Assembly: GCF_000745455.1 (NCBI RefSeq)
Contig: NZ_KN050691.1
Span: 1 to 64,000 of the forward strand
Origin: Mesoaciditoga lauensis cd-1655R = DSM 25116
GTDB taxonomy: Bacteria > Thermotogota > Thermotogae > Mesoaciditogales > Mesoaciditogaceae
DNA length: 64,000 bases
Direction of reading: 5' to 3'
A program made the position numbers and the translations under genes. Below the pieces are notes generated by a model. The model had not been told where the DNA came from. It worked only from the letters and a program-made list of their open reading frames with translations, and made no database searches. This document shows positions 1-7,802 of this stretch, piece after piece. Each line of letters begins with the position of its first letter. Position 1 is the first letter of the stretch.

Positions 1-291
1 GTGGATACATATCGCAAGAGATTTCTCATAGAAGAAACATTCAGAGATTACAAAAGTGGCATGGGCTTTGGGAAATATTCGAATGGGATGGATGGAAAGA
101 GATTGCTTGCTTTGTTATCTATATACACGCTTTCGTATATGAGTATGTATGAAATGACGAAAGGGATTGTCAAAGACGGAAGATATTCTTTTCACACGAG
201 ATTCAGAAATAAGATGATTTACACCATGGGTAAAGATATTTTCTTTGAGAATCTGAACAATCTCAGAGTTTCTCATAGGGCCTTCAAATAA
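1..291 (+). CDS. IS4-family transposase, C-terminal part (cut by window edge)
   Basis: The reading frame is open at base 1, so the gene begins outside the window and only the last 96 residues or so are visible. Residues 4-19 (YRKRFLIEETFRDYKS) match the IS4 signature Y-(2)-R-(3)-E-(6)-K exactly; this E is the third acidic residue of the DDE catalytic triad. The rest is a hydrophobic helix followed by a basic tail, as expected for the end of such a transposase. Whether the full element is intact cannot be judged. The right inverted repeat should lie in 292-370, but its partner is outside the window, so I cannot define it. The family call is firm; the functional state is unknown. Confidence 0.8.
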   Translation: MDTYRKRFLIEETFRDYKSGMGFGKYSNGMDGKRLLALLSIYTLSYMSMYEMTKGIVKDGRYSFHTRFRNKMIYTMGKDIFFENLNNLRVSHRAFK

Positions 292-511
292 TATTTACTT
301 TCATTTGTTAACTTGGGGCCCTGGCAGGCGCACAATGTGAGTTATCGAACTTCATCAAACAAAATGAAAATTAATGGTAAAATAATGAAAAGAAAAGAAA
401 AGAGACTATCTTGGATGTTGAAAATAAAAAATTGAAATATTCTAGAAAATCAAGAACGAAACAAAAATAGTTCTTAGCAAGAACAAAGAAAACAAGGAAG
501 AAGGTGTAAGG

Positions 512-1720
512 ATGCATATCGTTATTGCCGGAAACGGTGTAAGTGCGATAACGTTTTTGAAAGAAATAAAGAGAGAATCCAAAAACGTGGAAATAGATGT
601 ATTTAGTGAGGAAGCAAGACCATTTTATTGGAGGCCGCGCCTTATAGAAGTGATGGCTAACGAAGCGAGTATAGAAGAGATAACACCTTACGATGAAAAA
701 TGGTATGAAGAACACAACGCAAAGTTACATCTTTCAGAATCGATTGTGGAAATTGACACTAAAAACAAAAAAGCTAAAACCTCAAAGGGGAATATCGTCG
801 AATACGATGCTTTCATCTTCGCAAACGGTGCTAAACCATTCTTGCTTCCCGTTCCAGGAAATGATCTGAAAAACGTTTACACGATAAGGACTTACGAAGA
901 TGTCGAAAAAATAAAATCCCATTACGGAAAGTCGAATAAATTCGTGATCATAGGTGGGGGCGTTCTAGGAATAGAAACGGCAGCTGCCTTGAACAGAGCA
1001 GGTGAAAAAGAAGTCTCAATTGTAGAGTTCTTTCCGTACCTTTTGCCACGGCAGCTTGACAAACCAGGGGCTTTCGTGCTGAAGGAAGTGTTGGAAAGAA
1101 AATATCCTTTGAAATTCCTTCTTGGAAAGGCTACATCACGAATTGTCGGTAGCGATAAAGTAAAAGGCGTTGAATTTTCAGATAAAACCTCTGTAAAAGC
1201 GGATGTGGTCATATTTTCAACTGGAGTAAGACCCAACGTTGAAGTTGCCAAAAAGGCAGGCATAAAGGTTGAAAAGGGAATAGTGGTCGATGACACTTTG
1301 AAAACAAATGTAGATGATGTTTACGCCATTGGGGATGTGGCTCAGCACAAAGGAAGAGTATACGGCATCGTTCCACCAGCCGTTGAACAAGCTAGAACGT
1401 TGGCAAAAATCCTTTTCTCTGATGAAAAAGTAAAATATGAAGGCAGCATAATGGCGAACACGTTAAAAGTTGCCGGAGTCGATCTTTTATCGGTAGGAAA
1501 AATCGATCCAGATTCTGGAAATGTGATTTTCTCCTCCCAGGGAGATACTAATAAAGGTCTCTACAAAAAAGTGGTCGTTGAAGACGGCAGTTTTGTTGGC
1601 GTTGTGAGCGTTGGAATAGATAAGAAAAGCGCATTCAAATTGAAGAAGTTGGTAGACGAAAAGAAAGAACCAACTTCTTCAATTTTCCAATACGTAAAAT
1701 TCGATGATGAGGAGGAATGA
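512..1720 (+). CDS. FAD/NAD(P)H oxidoreductase, NADH:rubredoxin reductase-like
   Basis: A 402-residue two-dinucleotide-fold flavoprotein. The N-terminal FAD-binding turn is IVIAGNGVSA (residues 3-12), the NAD(P)-binding turn is VIIGGGVLGIE (about 146-156), and the second FAD motif is TNVDDVYAIGDVA near 270. Length and order fit the pyridine nucleotide-disulfide oxidoreductase superfamily. There is no cysteine in the protein, so it is not a disulfide reductase; it fits the rubredoxin-reductase / NADH oxidase-like branch. The next gene is a ferritin-like diiron protein whose ATG overlaps this stop codon, which suggests that the pair detoxifies peroxide or oxygen in an anaerobe, electrons passing from NADH through a rubredoxin encoded elsewhere. 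The exact acceptor is inference. Confidence 0.8.
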   Translation: MHIVIAGNGVSAITFLKEIKRESKNVEIDVFSEEARPFYWRPRLIEVMANEASIEEITPYDEKWYEEHNAKLHLSESIVEIDTKNKKAKTSKGNIVEYDAFIFANGAKPFLLPVPGNDLKNVYTIRTYEDVEKIKSHYGKSNKFVIIGGGVLGIETAAALNRAGEKEVSIVEFFPYLLPRQLDKPGAFVLKEVLERKYPLKFLLGKATSRIVGSDKVKGVEFSDKTSVKADVVIFSTGVRPNVEVAKKAGIKVEKGIVVDDTLKTNVDDVYAIGDVAQHKGRVYGIVPPAVEQARTLAKILFSDEKVKYEGSIMANTLKVAGVDLLSVGKIDPDSGNVIFSSQGDTNKGLYKKVVVEDGSFVGVVSVGIDKKSAFKLKKLVDEKKEPTSSIFQYVKFDDEEE

Positions 1721-1722
1721 CA

Positions 1723-2193
1723 ATGAAAGATTACCTTTATTCTGCCGATGAGCTTCTTGAAATGGCTTTGAAAATAGAGGAAGATGGAGAAAGATTTTAC
1801 ACGTATCTTTCAGAAAAGTTTGAAGATCCACGAAAGAAAGAATTCTTCTCTTATCTTGCCTCGCAAGAAAAAGAACACGCCAAAACCTTTAAAGAACTTT
1901 CAAATGGATTGGTTGAAGAAACAGATCCAATCTTTTGGGAAGAAACTTCAAAATACGTGAAAAGTACCGTTGAGAACAAGGTGTTCCCAAGTCTACAGGA
2001 TATGATAAAGAAATCCGAAAACATGACGGTAAATGATTTGCTCGATTTCGCAATTTCTATAGAAAAAGAAACTGTTATATTCTACGAAGAACTGTACGAT
2101 CTGGTGCGCGAAAAAAAGTCAAAAGAGATATTAACCAAGATAATACGGGAAGAAGTTTCCCACGTTAGAAAACTTTCCTTGTTAAAGGGATAA
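1723..2193 (+). CDS. Rubrerythrin-like ferritin-fold diiron protein
   Basis: A 156-residue four-helix protein with two half-repeats: MALKIEEDGERFY with SQEKEHAKTF, then FAISIEKETVIFYEEL with REEVSHVRKL. The E...ExxH pairs are the diiron ligands of the ferritin/rubrerythrin superfamily. It has no cysteine, so the C-terminal rubredoxin domain of classical rubrerythrin is missing. Two ATGs are possible, 1717 and 1723. GGAGG at 1711-1715 is only one base from the first and seven bases from the second, so 1723 is preferred. It is translationally coupled to the flavoprotein upstream. The probable role is peroxide reduction or iron handling; the substrate is not shown by sequence. Confidence 0.82.
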   Translation: MKDYLYSADELLEMALKIEEDGERFYTYLSEKFEDPRKKEFFSYLASQEKEHAKTFKELSNGLVEETDPIFWEETSKYVKSTVENKVFPSLQDMIKKSENMTVNDLLDFAISIEKETVIFYEELYDLVREKKSKEILTKIIREEVSHVRKLSLLKG

Positions 2194-2206
2194 AGGAGGA
2201 TTTAAA

Positions 2207-3592
2207 ATGAAAAAAGTGTACGTGTTAATGGCAATCATCATCTTGTCTGCGGTAGCCTCTGTGGCGTTGGCAAGCGGAGTAATGAGTTTTGTTCCCCAGG
2301 ATACTGGCTTTGTTCTGAGCTTTACAAACAATTCGCAAAATTACGGTGCCCTCAAGAAAATAAACGTCTTCTCGTTCTTACTCAACGATCTTGGAATTGA
2401 AAATCTGATACAGGCCTCTGTAAGCCAAACCGCCGTATCAATTGGAACAAAATCATCTGAAGTATGGAAAATGACAGAAAACGACTTTGTCGTATTCGGT
2501 AATTTCAGCGTGCAAAACCTTCAAGCGAATTTCGCAATAGTCTTAAAAGGAAAATCAAAGATATTACTCGACTTGCTTTCAGCGCTTGTTGGTGGAAACA
2601 CAGGCACAAAGAATGTAAATGGCTACGAGATGAAAACCTTTGAAACCAACGGCATCACTATTTATATCGTTGATCATGATAATTATGTCCTTGCCTCAAA
2701 TTCTCCGGAGCTTCTCGCCACTTCTATAAAAACTTACGAAAACAACTCAGCATCTTTCACATTCCCCAGTAATGTCGTATCTGATGCTTGGTTTAAGTTT
2801 TACATGAAAAACAATGAAATGACAAAAGAATCCACTTTAGATACGATACCGGTTGATGGATACGGATATGGTGAAGTAAAAGATGGCATGTTGGTCATTA
2901 CAGGTGCTTCCGATTTTGAATACAAAGACAAAAGCTTGAAAGCCAAACTTCTTTCCTTTAAGCCAAATGCCAAATCACTGGAAGACATGCCTGCAACAGG
3001 TGATTTTTGGTTGGGCATAGACGTGGCTGACCCTGTAGAATTTTACGATTTGGTCAAAGAATACGCCAAAGATTTTGGGTTAAGCAAAGAAGACATGTCA
3101 AAATTCGAAGGAAGAGAACTGGCCCAGCATTTCAACGGAAAGGTATTCATGAATGCCAGCCTTGCATCTGAGAACACCAATTTTGTCGCAACCCTTTACC
3201 TTTCAAAAGATATTTCCGAATACATACCGGAATTTTCCAAAGACGCCTCTGCCACTTTCACATGGAAAGGACATACCGTTTTAAGAGATGACACGGTTGA
3301 AGGCACCAAAACCACTCATACGTACACCGTATTTTATCCAGATAAAGTGATAATAAGCGATATTGCACCTGAAGAACAAGGGACATTCATCAATTCTTCA
3401 TCGTCCGCCAAGGAAATGGGAAGCTTTTCCTCTTTTGAAAATCGTTTATGGGATAAATCATTCTTGATAGGATACATGGATGTTGGCAGCTTGGTAAAAT
3501 CTCTTCTTCAATATCCTTTAACATCTGGAGCACTTTTCCAAATGAAATTTGATAAAAATGCCAACTTGATATGGCAGCTGATGATAAAGTAA
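2207..3592 (+). CDS. Secreted protein of unknown function (DUF3352-like fold possible)
   Basis: 461 residues with a clear signal peptide: MKK, a hydrophobic core to about residue 20, and a likely cut after VALA. The mature part alternates beta-rich segments (FVPQDTGFVLSFTN, GKSKILLDLL, NYVLASNSPELL) and resembles periplasmic DUF3352-type proteins in opening with a FVP-D sentence and in repeating STS/SPELL-like turns, but I do not recognise it firmly. GGAGG lies at 2195-2199, just before the start, and the gene follows the rubrerythrin by 13 bases, so it is probably in the same transcript. No cysteine-based lipobox is present. The function is unknown; the cell location (exported) is the safer statement. 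Confidence 0.6.
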   Translation: MKKVYVLMAIIILSAVASVALASGVMSFVPQDTGFVLSFTNNSQNYGALKKINVFSFLLNDLGIENLIQASVSQTAVSIGTKSSEVWKMTENDFVVFGNFSVQNLQANFAIVLKGKSKILLDLLSALVGGNTGTKNVNGYEMKTFETNGITIYIVDHDNYVLASNSPELLATSIKTYENNSASFTFPSNVVSDAWFKFYMKNNEMTKESTLDTIPVDGYGYGEVKDGMLVITGASDFEYKDKSLKAKLLSFKPNAKSLEDMPATGDFWLGIDVADPVEFYDLVKEYAKDFGLSKEDMSKFEGRELAQHFNGKVFMNASLASENTNFVATLYLSKDISEYIPEFSKDASATFTWKGHTVLRDDTVEGTKTTHTYTVFYPDKVIISDIAPEEQGTFINSSSSAKEMGSFSSFENRLWDKSFLIGYMDVGSLVKSLLQYPLTSGALFQMKFDKNANLIWQLMIK

Positions 3593-3664
3593 ATTTCTTG
3601 GAAGACCAGAAATGAAAAAATACAGGGAAATATAAAAAGTAAAGCAAGAAAGGGAGAAAAAAGA

Positions 3665-4816
3665 ATGAGGAATATTTCTAAAACCGTTGATGCAATAGAA
3701 TCATCGCTGACGTTACGTATAGATTCAAAAGCAAAAGCCATGAAAAAAGAGGGAAAAGATCTTGTCCTCTTTACAGCCGGAGAACCTGACTTTGATACCC
3801 CTCAAGCGGTAAAAGAAGCCGCCATCGAAGCCATAAATGCAAACTTTACCAAGTACACCAAGTCAAGTGGAATAATAGAATTGAGAGAGGGTATCTGTGA
3901 AAAATTGAAAAAAGATAATGGTCTCGAATATTCTCCAGATGAAATAGTCGTTTCAAATGGAGGAAAACAAGCACTGTTCAACATATTTGGCGCAATACTC
4001 AATCCAGGTGATGAGGTAATCGTATTGACTCCAGCATGGGTCAGCTATTCCCCTCAAATCAAAATGTGGAAAGCGAAGCCAACTGAGGTGAAAACTTATC
4101 CAGAAAATGACTATCTTCCTCAAGAAGAAGACTTAGAAAAAGCTATAACCGATAAAACCAAAGCCATTCTTTTCAACTCTCCCAACAACCCAACAGGCGC
4201 CGTTTATGACAAAAGGACACTTGAAATGTTGGCTCACATCGCACAAAAACATGATCTATACATAGTAGCTGACGAAGTATACGAGAAGATGGTTTACGAT
4301 CTTCCACACATTTCCATAGCCTCTTTCGATGGCATGAAAGAGAGGACCTTGATAATAAACGGCTTTTCTAAAAGTCATGCCATGACAGGATGGAGGGTGG
4401 GATATTCCGTTGCCTCACTGAACATATCAAAACAGATTTCAAAAATTCAATCGCACACGACTTCTAACATAAACTCCATTACTCAAAAAGCAGCTTTGAA
4501 GGCGTTAAGCGTTGATACCAAATACATGATGGACGAATACAAAAAACGTCGTGACTTGATAAGTGACATGCTATCAAATGCAAATTTCAAATTCTTCAAA
4601 CCAAAAGGTGCTTTCTACGTTATGGTAAATATGACCGAATTTTTGACAGATGAAAAAAATACGGAAGATCTTTGCATGGAGTTGATGGAAAAAGCTGGCG
4701 TTGCGCTTATTCCTGCAGATGCGTTTGGAGCAAAAGGGTTCGTAAGGATTTCATTTGCAACATCTCAGGAGCTCATTAAAAAAGGAATAAACAGGCTAAT
4801 TGAGTACTTGAAATAA
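3665..4816 (+). CDS. aspC: Pyridoxal-phosphate aminotransferase, class I (aspartate type)
   Basis: 383 residues, standard length for the aspartate/aromatic aminotransferase subgroup I-gamma found in thermophiles. Visible motifs are FTAGEPDFDTP near the N terminus, SNGGKQALFN (cofactor phosphate contact), FNSPNNPTG around 175, VADEVYE around 205, and INGFSKSHAMTGWRVGY, in which the lysine of FSKS is the PLP Schiff-base residue. The conserved arginine in FVRISFA near the C terminus would bind the substrate carboxylate. It transfers amino groups between L-aspartate (or a related amino acid) and 2-oxoglutarate. The gene symbol reflects the family; exact substrate range is not decided by sequence. 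A promoter for the next gene overlaps its 3' end. Confidence 0.85.
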   Translation: MRNISKTVDAIESSLTLRIDSKAKAMKKEGKDLVLFTAGEPDFDTPQAVKEAAIEAINANFTKYTKSSGIIELREGICEKLKKDNGLEYSPDEIVVSNGGKQALFNIFGAILNPGDEVIVLTPAWVSYSPQIKMWKAKPTEVKTYPENDYLPQEEDLEKAITDKTKAILFNSPNNPTGAVYDKRTLEMLAHIAQKHDLYIVADEVYEKMVYDLPHISIASFDGMKERTLIINGFSKSHAMTGWRVGYSVASLNISKQISKIQSHTTSNINSITQKAALKALSVDTKYMMDEYKKRRDLISDMLSNANFKFFKPKGAFYVMVNMTEFLTDEKNTEDLCMELMEKAGVALIPADAFGAKGFVRISFATSQELIKKGINRLIEYLK

Positions 4817-4836
4817 AATCAAAGTTATCATATAAT
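4808..4836 (+). promoter_or_regulatory. Sigma-70-type promoter for the folT leader
   Basis: TTGAAA at 4808-4813 and a consensus TATAAT at 4831-4836 are separated by 17 bases. The -35 hexamer lies across the last codons of the aminotransferase gene. Transcription would start near 4843 and give a leader of about 125 bases before folT. Confidence 0.8.
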
Positions 4837-4848
4837 CAAATAGCACTA

Positions 4849-4904
4849 CGAAAAGGGCGTTGTTTTTCGCGTTTCCAGCCCGTAAAATATGGGAAACGGA
4901 ATCA
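4849..4904 (+). promoter_or_regulatory. Candidate riboswitch/attenuator aptamer (pseudoknot-capable leader)
   Basis: The RNA from 4849 to 4898 can form a small hairpin (CGAAAA 4849-4854 with TTTTCG 4864-4869) whose loop GGGC (4855-4858) is complementary to GCCC (4878-4881), giving a pseudoknot. Directly after the hairpin, CGTTTCC (4870-4876) is complementary to GGAAACG (4892-4898), which is also the 5' arm of the downstream terminator. Formation of this second helix would therefore block the terminator. The arrangement (promoter, knotted element, switchable terminator, transporter gene) is that of a transcription-attenuating riboswitch. The likely ligand is a folate or related vitamin because of the gene controlled, but I do not see the tetrahydrofolate riboswitch consensus. 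Structure is read by eye; class is unknown. Confidence 0.6.
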
Positions 4905-4928
4905 TAAATGATTCCGTTTCCTTTTTTT
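4892..4928 (+). terminator. Intrinsic terminator inside the folT leader
   Basis: A perfect 13-bp stem (4892-4904 with 4909-4921), loop TAAA, followed by seven T residues at 4922-4928. It sits between the promoter at 4808 and the folT start at 4968, so it would stop transcription before the gene unless the competing helix with 4870-4876 forms. Confidence 0.9.
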
Positions 4929-4967
4929 GAAAGCAGCTTCGAATTCATACCGATTGGAGGAATGTAA

Positions 4968-5519
4968 ATGAAAAAAAGCACCGTGGATATCAAAAGGTTA
5001 ACAATCAACTCAGCGTTTATAGCTCTCAGCGTCGTTTTAGAGAGATTTTTATCCCTGAGAATATCCTTTTTCGGTGTGGAAGGTGTGAGAATAGGTATAG
5101 GAGCATTGCCAATATTTTTGTCTGGATTTATATTTGAACCTATGGATGGGCTTATCGTTGGCGCGTTAAGCGATTTGGTAGGATATTTTATAAGCCCAAT
5201 GGGAATTTACATGCCACAGTTTACCCTCACATCCGCTTTAACTGGCTGGATCCCGGCCATTGTATACAAGTATTTCTTCAGACGAAAGTTGAACTTTCTT
5301 TCACTTTTTGTAGCAATAGGAATTGGGCAATTCATAACGGATGTCGTGATGGTACCGTATTTTATACATACTCTTTTTCATGTTCCGTATGCAGTTTTAA
5401 TGCCAACAAGGGCTATCGGTTATGCCATAATGCTTTTTGTATATCCTGTCCTTACCTTACCTGTAATGAAAAGGATCCCTGCCGTTCGTCAGATGGTTCT
5501 TACCAAAAAAGTTGAATGA
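4968..5519 (+). CDS. folT: Folate-type ECF transporter S component
   Basis: 183 residues, with about six hydrophobic segments and the typical S-component layout. Residues around 40-110 (RIGIGALPIFLSGFIFEPMDG, then GALSDLVGYF and FTLTSALTGWIP) match the FolT subgroup pattern of a ligand-binding membrane subunit. It would bind the vitamin and work with the shared EcfT and EcfA/A' energy module, which is not encoded here. GGAGG at 4956-4960 gives good spacing to ATG 4968; ATG 4962 is too close. The gene stands alone behind its own promoter and switchable leader. Folate specificity is inferred from family resemblance; another pterin or vitamin remains possible. Confidence 0.75.
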   Translation: MKKSTVDIKRLTINSAFIALSVVLERFLSLRISFFGVEGVRIGIGALPIFLSGFIFEPMDGLIVGALSDLVGYFISPMGIYMPQFTLTSALTGWIPAIVYKYFFRRKLNFLSLFVAIGIGQFITDVVMVPYFIHTLFHVPYAVLMPTRAIGYAIMLFVYPVLTLPVMKRIPAVRQMVLTKKVE

Positions 5520-5603
5520 AACCTTTTTGCATTGTTAAGTCCTTATATTTTGCCAAGAATACAAACCTAACAAAGTTTTTTCTTCTTCGCCTTTCCCTCC
5601 CTA

Positions 5604-5701
5604 TTTTTGAAGTTTCTGTCAAAACATATGAAGACGCCATACAAGATGCGAAATAACAGAGTTGGAGGCACAGGATGTGCCGAGAAAGCGAATCTAACAG
5701 T
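5604..5701 (+). repeat. Family B repeat, left half (B1)
   Basis: About 98 bases equal to the left half of the full family B elements at 8370 and 14314: the arm GAAGTTTCTGTCAAAAC, the segment CCATACAAGATGC, the hairpin GGCACAGGATGTGCC and the core GAGAAAGCGAATC. The right half is missing. It is followed head-to-tail by family A copy A1, and the same B-half plus A unit recurs inverted at 42489-43110. Confidence 0.85.
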
Positions 5702-5722
5702 TTTTTCTTCTTCCCCTTTCTC

Positions 5723-5906
5723 TTTATCGAAACCCAAGCCAGCACTTATGAACTCTCCATCTGGAGACTCATAAAAACGAGGTTGGGAAACACACGGATG
5801 TGTTGAGAAAGCGAAGCACTCATGGACGAGTGTCTGAGCGTGCCTCGTTTTTTGGGTCGTAAGATGGGTAAAAGAGTGAATCCGGGCTGGCTTGGGTTTC
5901 GATAAA
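5723..5906 (+). repeat. Family A inverted-repeat element (A1)
   Basis: The ends are perfect 21-base inverted arms (5723-5743 and 5886-5906, containing CGAAACCCAAGCCAGC and its complement). Inside are an imperfect second stem, a nested stem ending in AAAACGAGG / CCTCGTTTT, and two small hairpins: AACACA-CGGA-TGTGTT, and CACTC with GAGTG. The core GAGAAAGCGAAG lies between the two small hairpins. The stretch 5520-6031 contains no gene; it holds B1, A1 and a TATAAT-like box at 5970 before the patatin gene. Confidence 0.9.
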
Positions 5907-6031
5907 TATCTTCAATGATCACCTTTTTCCACCAATCAAAATCGTTACTTTCACCTCCATCAGGAGTTGTATAATTAAAAAAGGATTTGATTCATTAAAA
6001 AGAAGGTGATCTTTCAACGAAAAAGGTAAGC

Positions 6032-7246
6032 GTGATCTTTTTTATAATTTTTTTGGGGACAACACTTGTTCTATTCGCTTCTTCTCCATGGGCATTGGTG
6101 CTGTCAGGTGGTGGAGCACGTGGTGCTTATGAAGCTGGCGCGCTGAAAGCTATAAAAGAGTTAAATCTGAACGTAAAAGGCGTTTACGGTACATCAGTGG
6201 GTGCTTTGAACGGCGCGTTTTACGTTCAAGACGATGTAACTGAATTGTACGAGATGTGGCAAAACCTTTCTCTTGAAAATGTCATGGAGCTTCCATCTAC
6301 CTCTTCCACAAATATTTTCAGGCTTCCTCTTTCGAAAATATACAAAGTCATCTCATCGGGTGGGTTCAACGTTTCGCCTCTGGCATTCCTGATTTCCAAG
6401 CATCTTGATGAAGAAAAAGTGAGAAAAAGCGGGATTGATTTTGGGCTTGTCACCATAGATGTTTCAAACTTTGTTCCTCTGGAGCTGTATATATCAGACA
6501 TACCATCCGGAAAATTGATCGACTATCTTATGGCAAGTGCAAATTATCCTCTTTTTCAAAGGTGGAAAATAGGAAAAAACATTTATATAGATGGAGGATT
6601 TTACAACAACGCACCGGTATCTATGGCGCTAAAAAAGGGATTTAAACGTATATTACTTATAGATATTTCCGACATTCCCATCTTCCTTCCAAAAATTCCC
6701 CAACCAGTTGAACTTAAAGTCATAAAGCCTTCAGGGCCAATTGGAAATGCCATGGAATTTGTCCCATCTCAAGAAAGAATATGGGAAGAGATGGGATATT
6801 TGGATACGATGAAATTCTTCGGAAAACTTGTTGGAAAGCGCTATTATATATATCCCTCTTCAAAAAATATCTTAATTGATGCCATGCTGGAAATGAAAAA
6901 AGAAGAGATAGAAAAACTATCAAAAATTTTAGGAATAAGTACAGATAATGAATCTCTGGATTTTACAGTTTATGAGAAAATCATACCAAAACTTTTAAAC
7001 TATTTTCCTTCTTCTTCTTCTTTTGAGGAATTAAATCTTTCCGTCCTTGAATGCGTCGCTTCTTATTTAAACGTTCCACGTTTGAAAGCGTACACTCAAT
7101 ACTCACTTTGTCAGGCTATATTAAGTACAAAAATTCCATCTAAATCTTTTTGGGAATCATGGGACACCAAAAGTAAAAAGATCGTTGAATTTGTCAAGGA
7201 AATATGCGGTAAAATCAAAATTGATAACAAAACTAAAGTTCGTTGA
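6032..7246 (+). CDS. Patatin-like phospholipase, exported or membrane-anchored
   Basis: 404 residues. A hydrophobic N terminus (IFFIIFLGTTLVLFASS) looks like a signal peptide or anchor. The patatin hydrolase domain follows at once: the oxyanion-hole glycines GGGARGAYEAGAL (about 27-39), the nucleophile elbow GTSVGALNG (GXSXG, about 58-66), and the catalytic aspartate in DGGFYNNAPVS near 190. Together these form the Ser-Asp dyad of patatins, which release fatty acids from membrane lipids. The C-terminal 150 residues have no recognisable domain. The start is GTG at 6032 with a weak AAGGT upstream; no better in-frame start is seen. The lipid substrate is unknown. Confidence 0.85.
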   Translation: MIFFIIFLGTTLVLFASSPWALVLSGGGARGAYEAGALKAIKELNLNVKGVYGTSVGALNGAFYVQDDVTELYEMWQNLSLENVMELPSTSSTNIFRLPLSKIYKVISSGGFNVSPLAFLISKHLDEEKVRKSGIDFGLVTIDVSNFVPLELYISDIPSGKLIDYLMASANYPLFQRWKIGKNIYIDGGFYNNAPVSMALKKGFKRILLIDISDIPIFLPKIPQPVELKVIKPSGPIGNAMEFVPSQERIWEEMGYLDTMKFFGKLVGKRYYIYPSSKNILIDAMLEMKKEEIEKLSKILGISTDNESLDFTVYEKIIPKLLNYFPSSSSFEELNLSVLECVASYLNVPRLKAYTQYSLCQAILSTKIPSKSFWESWDTKSKKIVEFVKEICGKIKIDNKTKVR

Positions 7247-7272
7247 CCCTTAAGCCGATAATATGTTAGAAT
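7243..7272 (+). promoter_or_regulatory. Promoter of the prepilin-like gene
   Basis: TTGACC at 7243-7248 and TAGAAT at 7267-7272 are 18 bases apart. The -35 box overlaps the patatin stop codon, so the pilin-like gene probably has its own transcript. Confidence 0.6.
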
Positions 7273-7323
7273 TAGCCGAGTTCCTAATTAAAAAAGGACA
7301 ATTACTTTACGGAGGTGAACTTA

Positions 7324-7755
7324 ATGAGAAAGAGAAGAGAAGGTTTTACGTTAGTTGAGCTTCTCATCGTTATGGCTGTTATAGCCGCTTTGATGGGAGC
7401 TTTGGTACCTGTTGCGTTGAATGCCATAAAACACGCAAATGCTACAAGAGTAGCGGAAAATTTGAGGGCAATTTCAACAGCAGTCCAGCAGTATATTTAT
7501 ACAAACAAACCCGCTTCACCAACTGATGTAACATTGAATGACGTTAAAACTAATCTTTCGGGAAATCCAGATGCTTATAAGGATTATACAGTTAGTGTTC
7601 AAGCTTCTGGTACTAACAGTAAAACTTACAATATTTGGGTATGGTACAACGGCAATTCTCCAAGCGCTTCAGACGTCCAAAAAGTTTGGAACATGGTAAC
7701 ATCTACTCACACTGATTATCCTGCTGTAGAGAATACAATAACCATTTATTGGTGA
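7324..7755 (+). CDS. Type IV prepilin-like / pseudopilin protein
   Basis: 143 residues. The N terminus MRKRREGFTLVELLIVMAVI is a textbook type III signal: a short basic leader, the prepilin peptidase site G|F, the conserved E at position 5 of the mature protein, and a long hydrophobic helix. A variable beta-rich C-terminal region follows, with repeated T/S/N and a possible closing WNMV...TITIYW. GGAGGTGA at 7311-7318 selects the ATG at 7324; the GTG within that Shine-Dalgarno is not the start. It is monocistronic, with a promoter before it and a terminator directly after it. No assembly ATPase or secretin gene is nearby, so partner genes must be elsewhere. Confidence 0.88.
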   Translation: MRKRREGFTLVELLIVMAVIAALMGALVPVALNAIKHANATRVAENLRAISTAVQQYIYTNKPASPTDVTLNDVKTNLSGNPDAYKDYTVSVQASGTNSKTYNIWVWYNGNSPSASDVQKVWNMVTSTHTDYPAVENTITIYW

Positions 7756-7774
7756 TCTTAAGAATTTAGAGTGT

Positions 7775-7802
7775 GCCCACCTGTTTAGAGGTGGGCTTTT
7801 TT
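7775..7802 (+). terminator. Terminator of the prepilin-like gene
   Basis: GCCCACCT (7775-7782) pairs with AGGTGGGC (7789-7796), followed by six T residues (7797-7802). It lies 20 bases after the pilin stop codon. Confidence 0.92.

Noticed and set aside
371-715. Minus-strand frame overlapping the flavoprotein start
   Set aside because: Low-complexity F/Y/S-rich product, no start signal, and it is antisense to a clear gene.
4849-4928. Tetrahydrofolate riboswitch
   Set aside because: The gene context is right, but I cannot find the conserved junction sequences of that class; kept as an unassigned leader element.
5723-5906. tRNA or tRNA-like gene in family A
   Set aside because: The hairpins recall a cloverleaf, but there is no T-loop TTCGA, no consistent 7-bp acceptor with 3' CCA and no anticodon arm.
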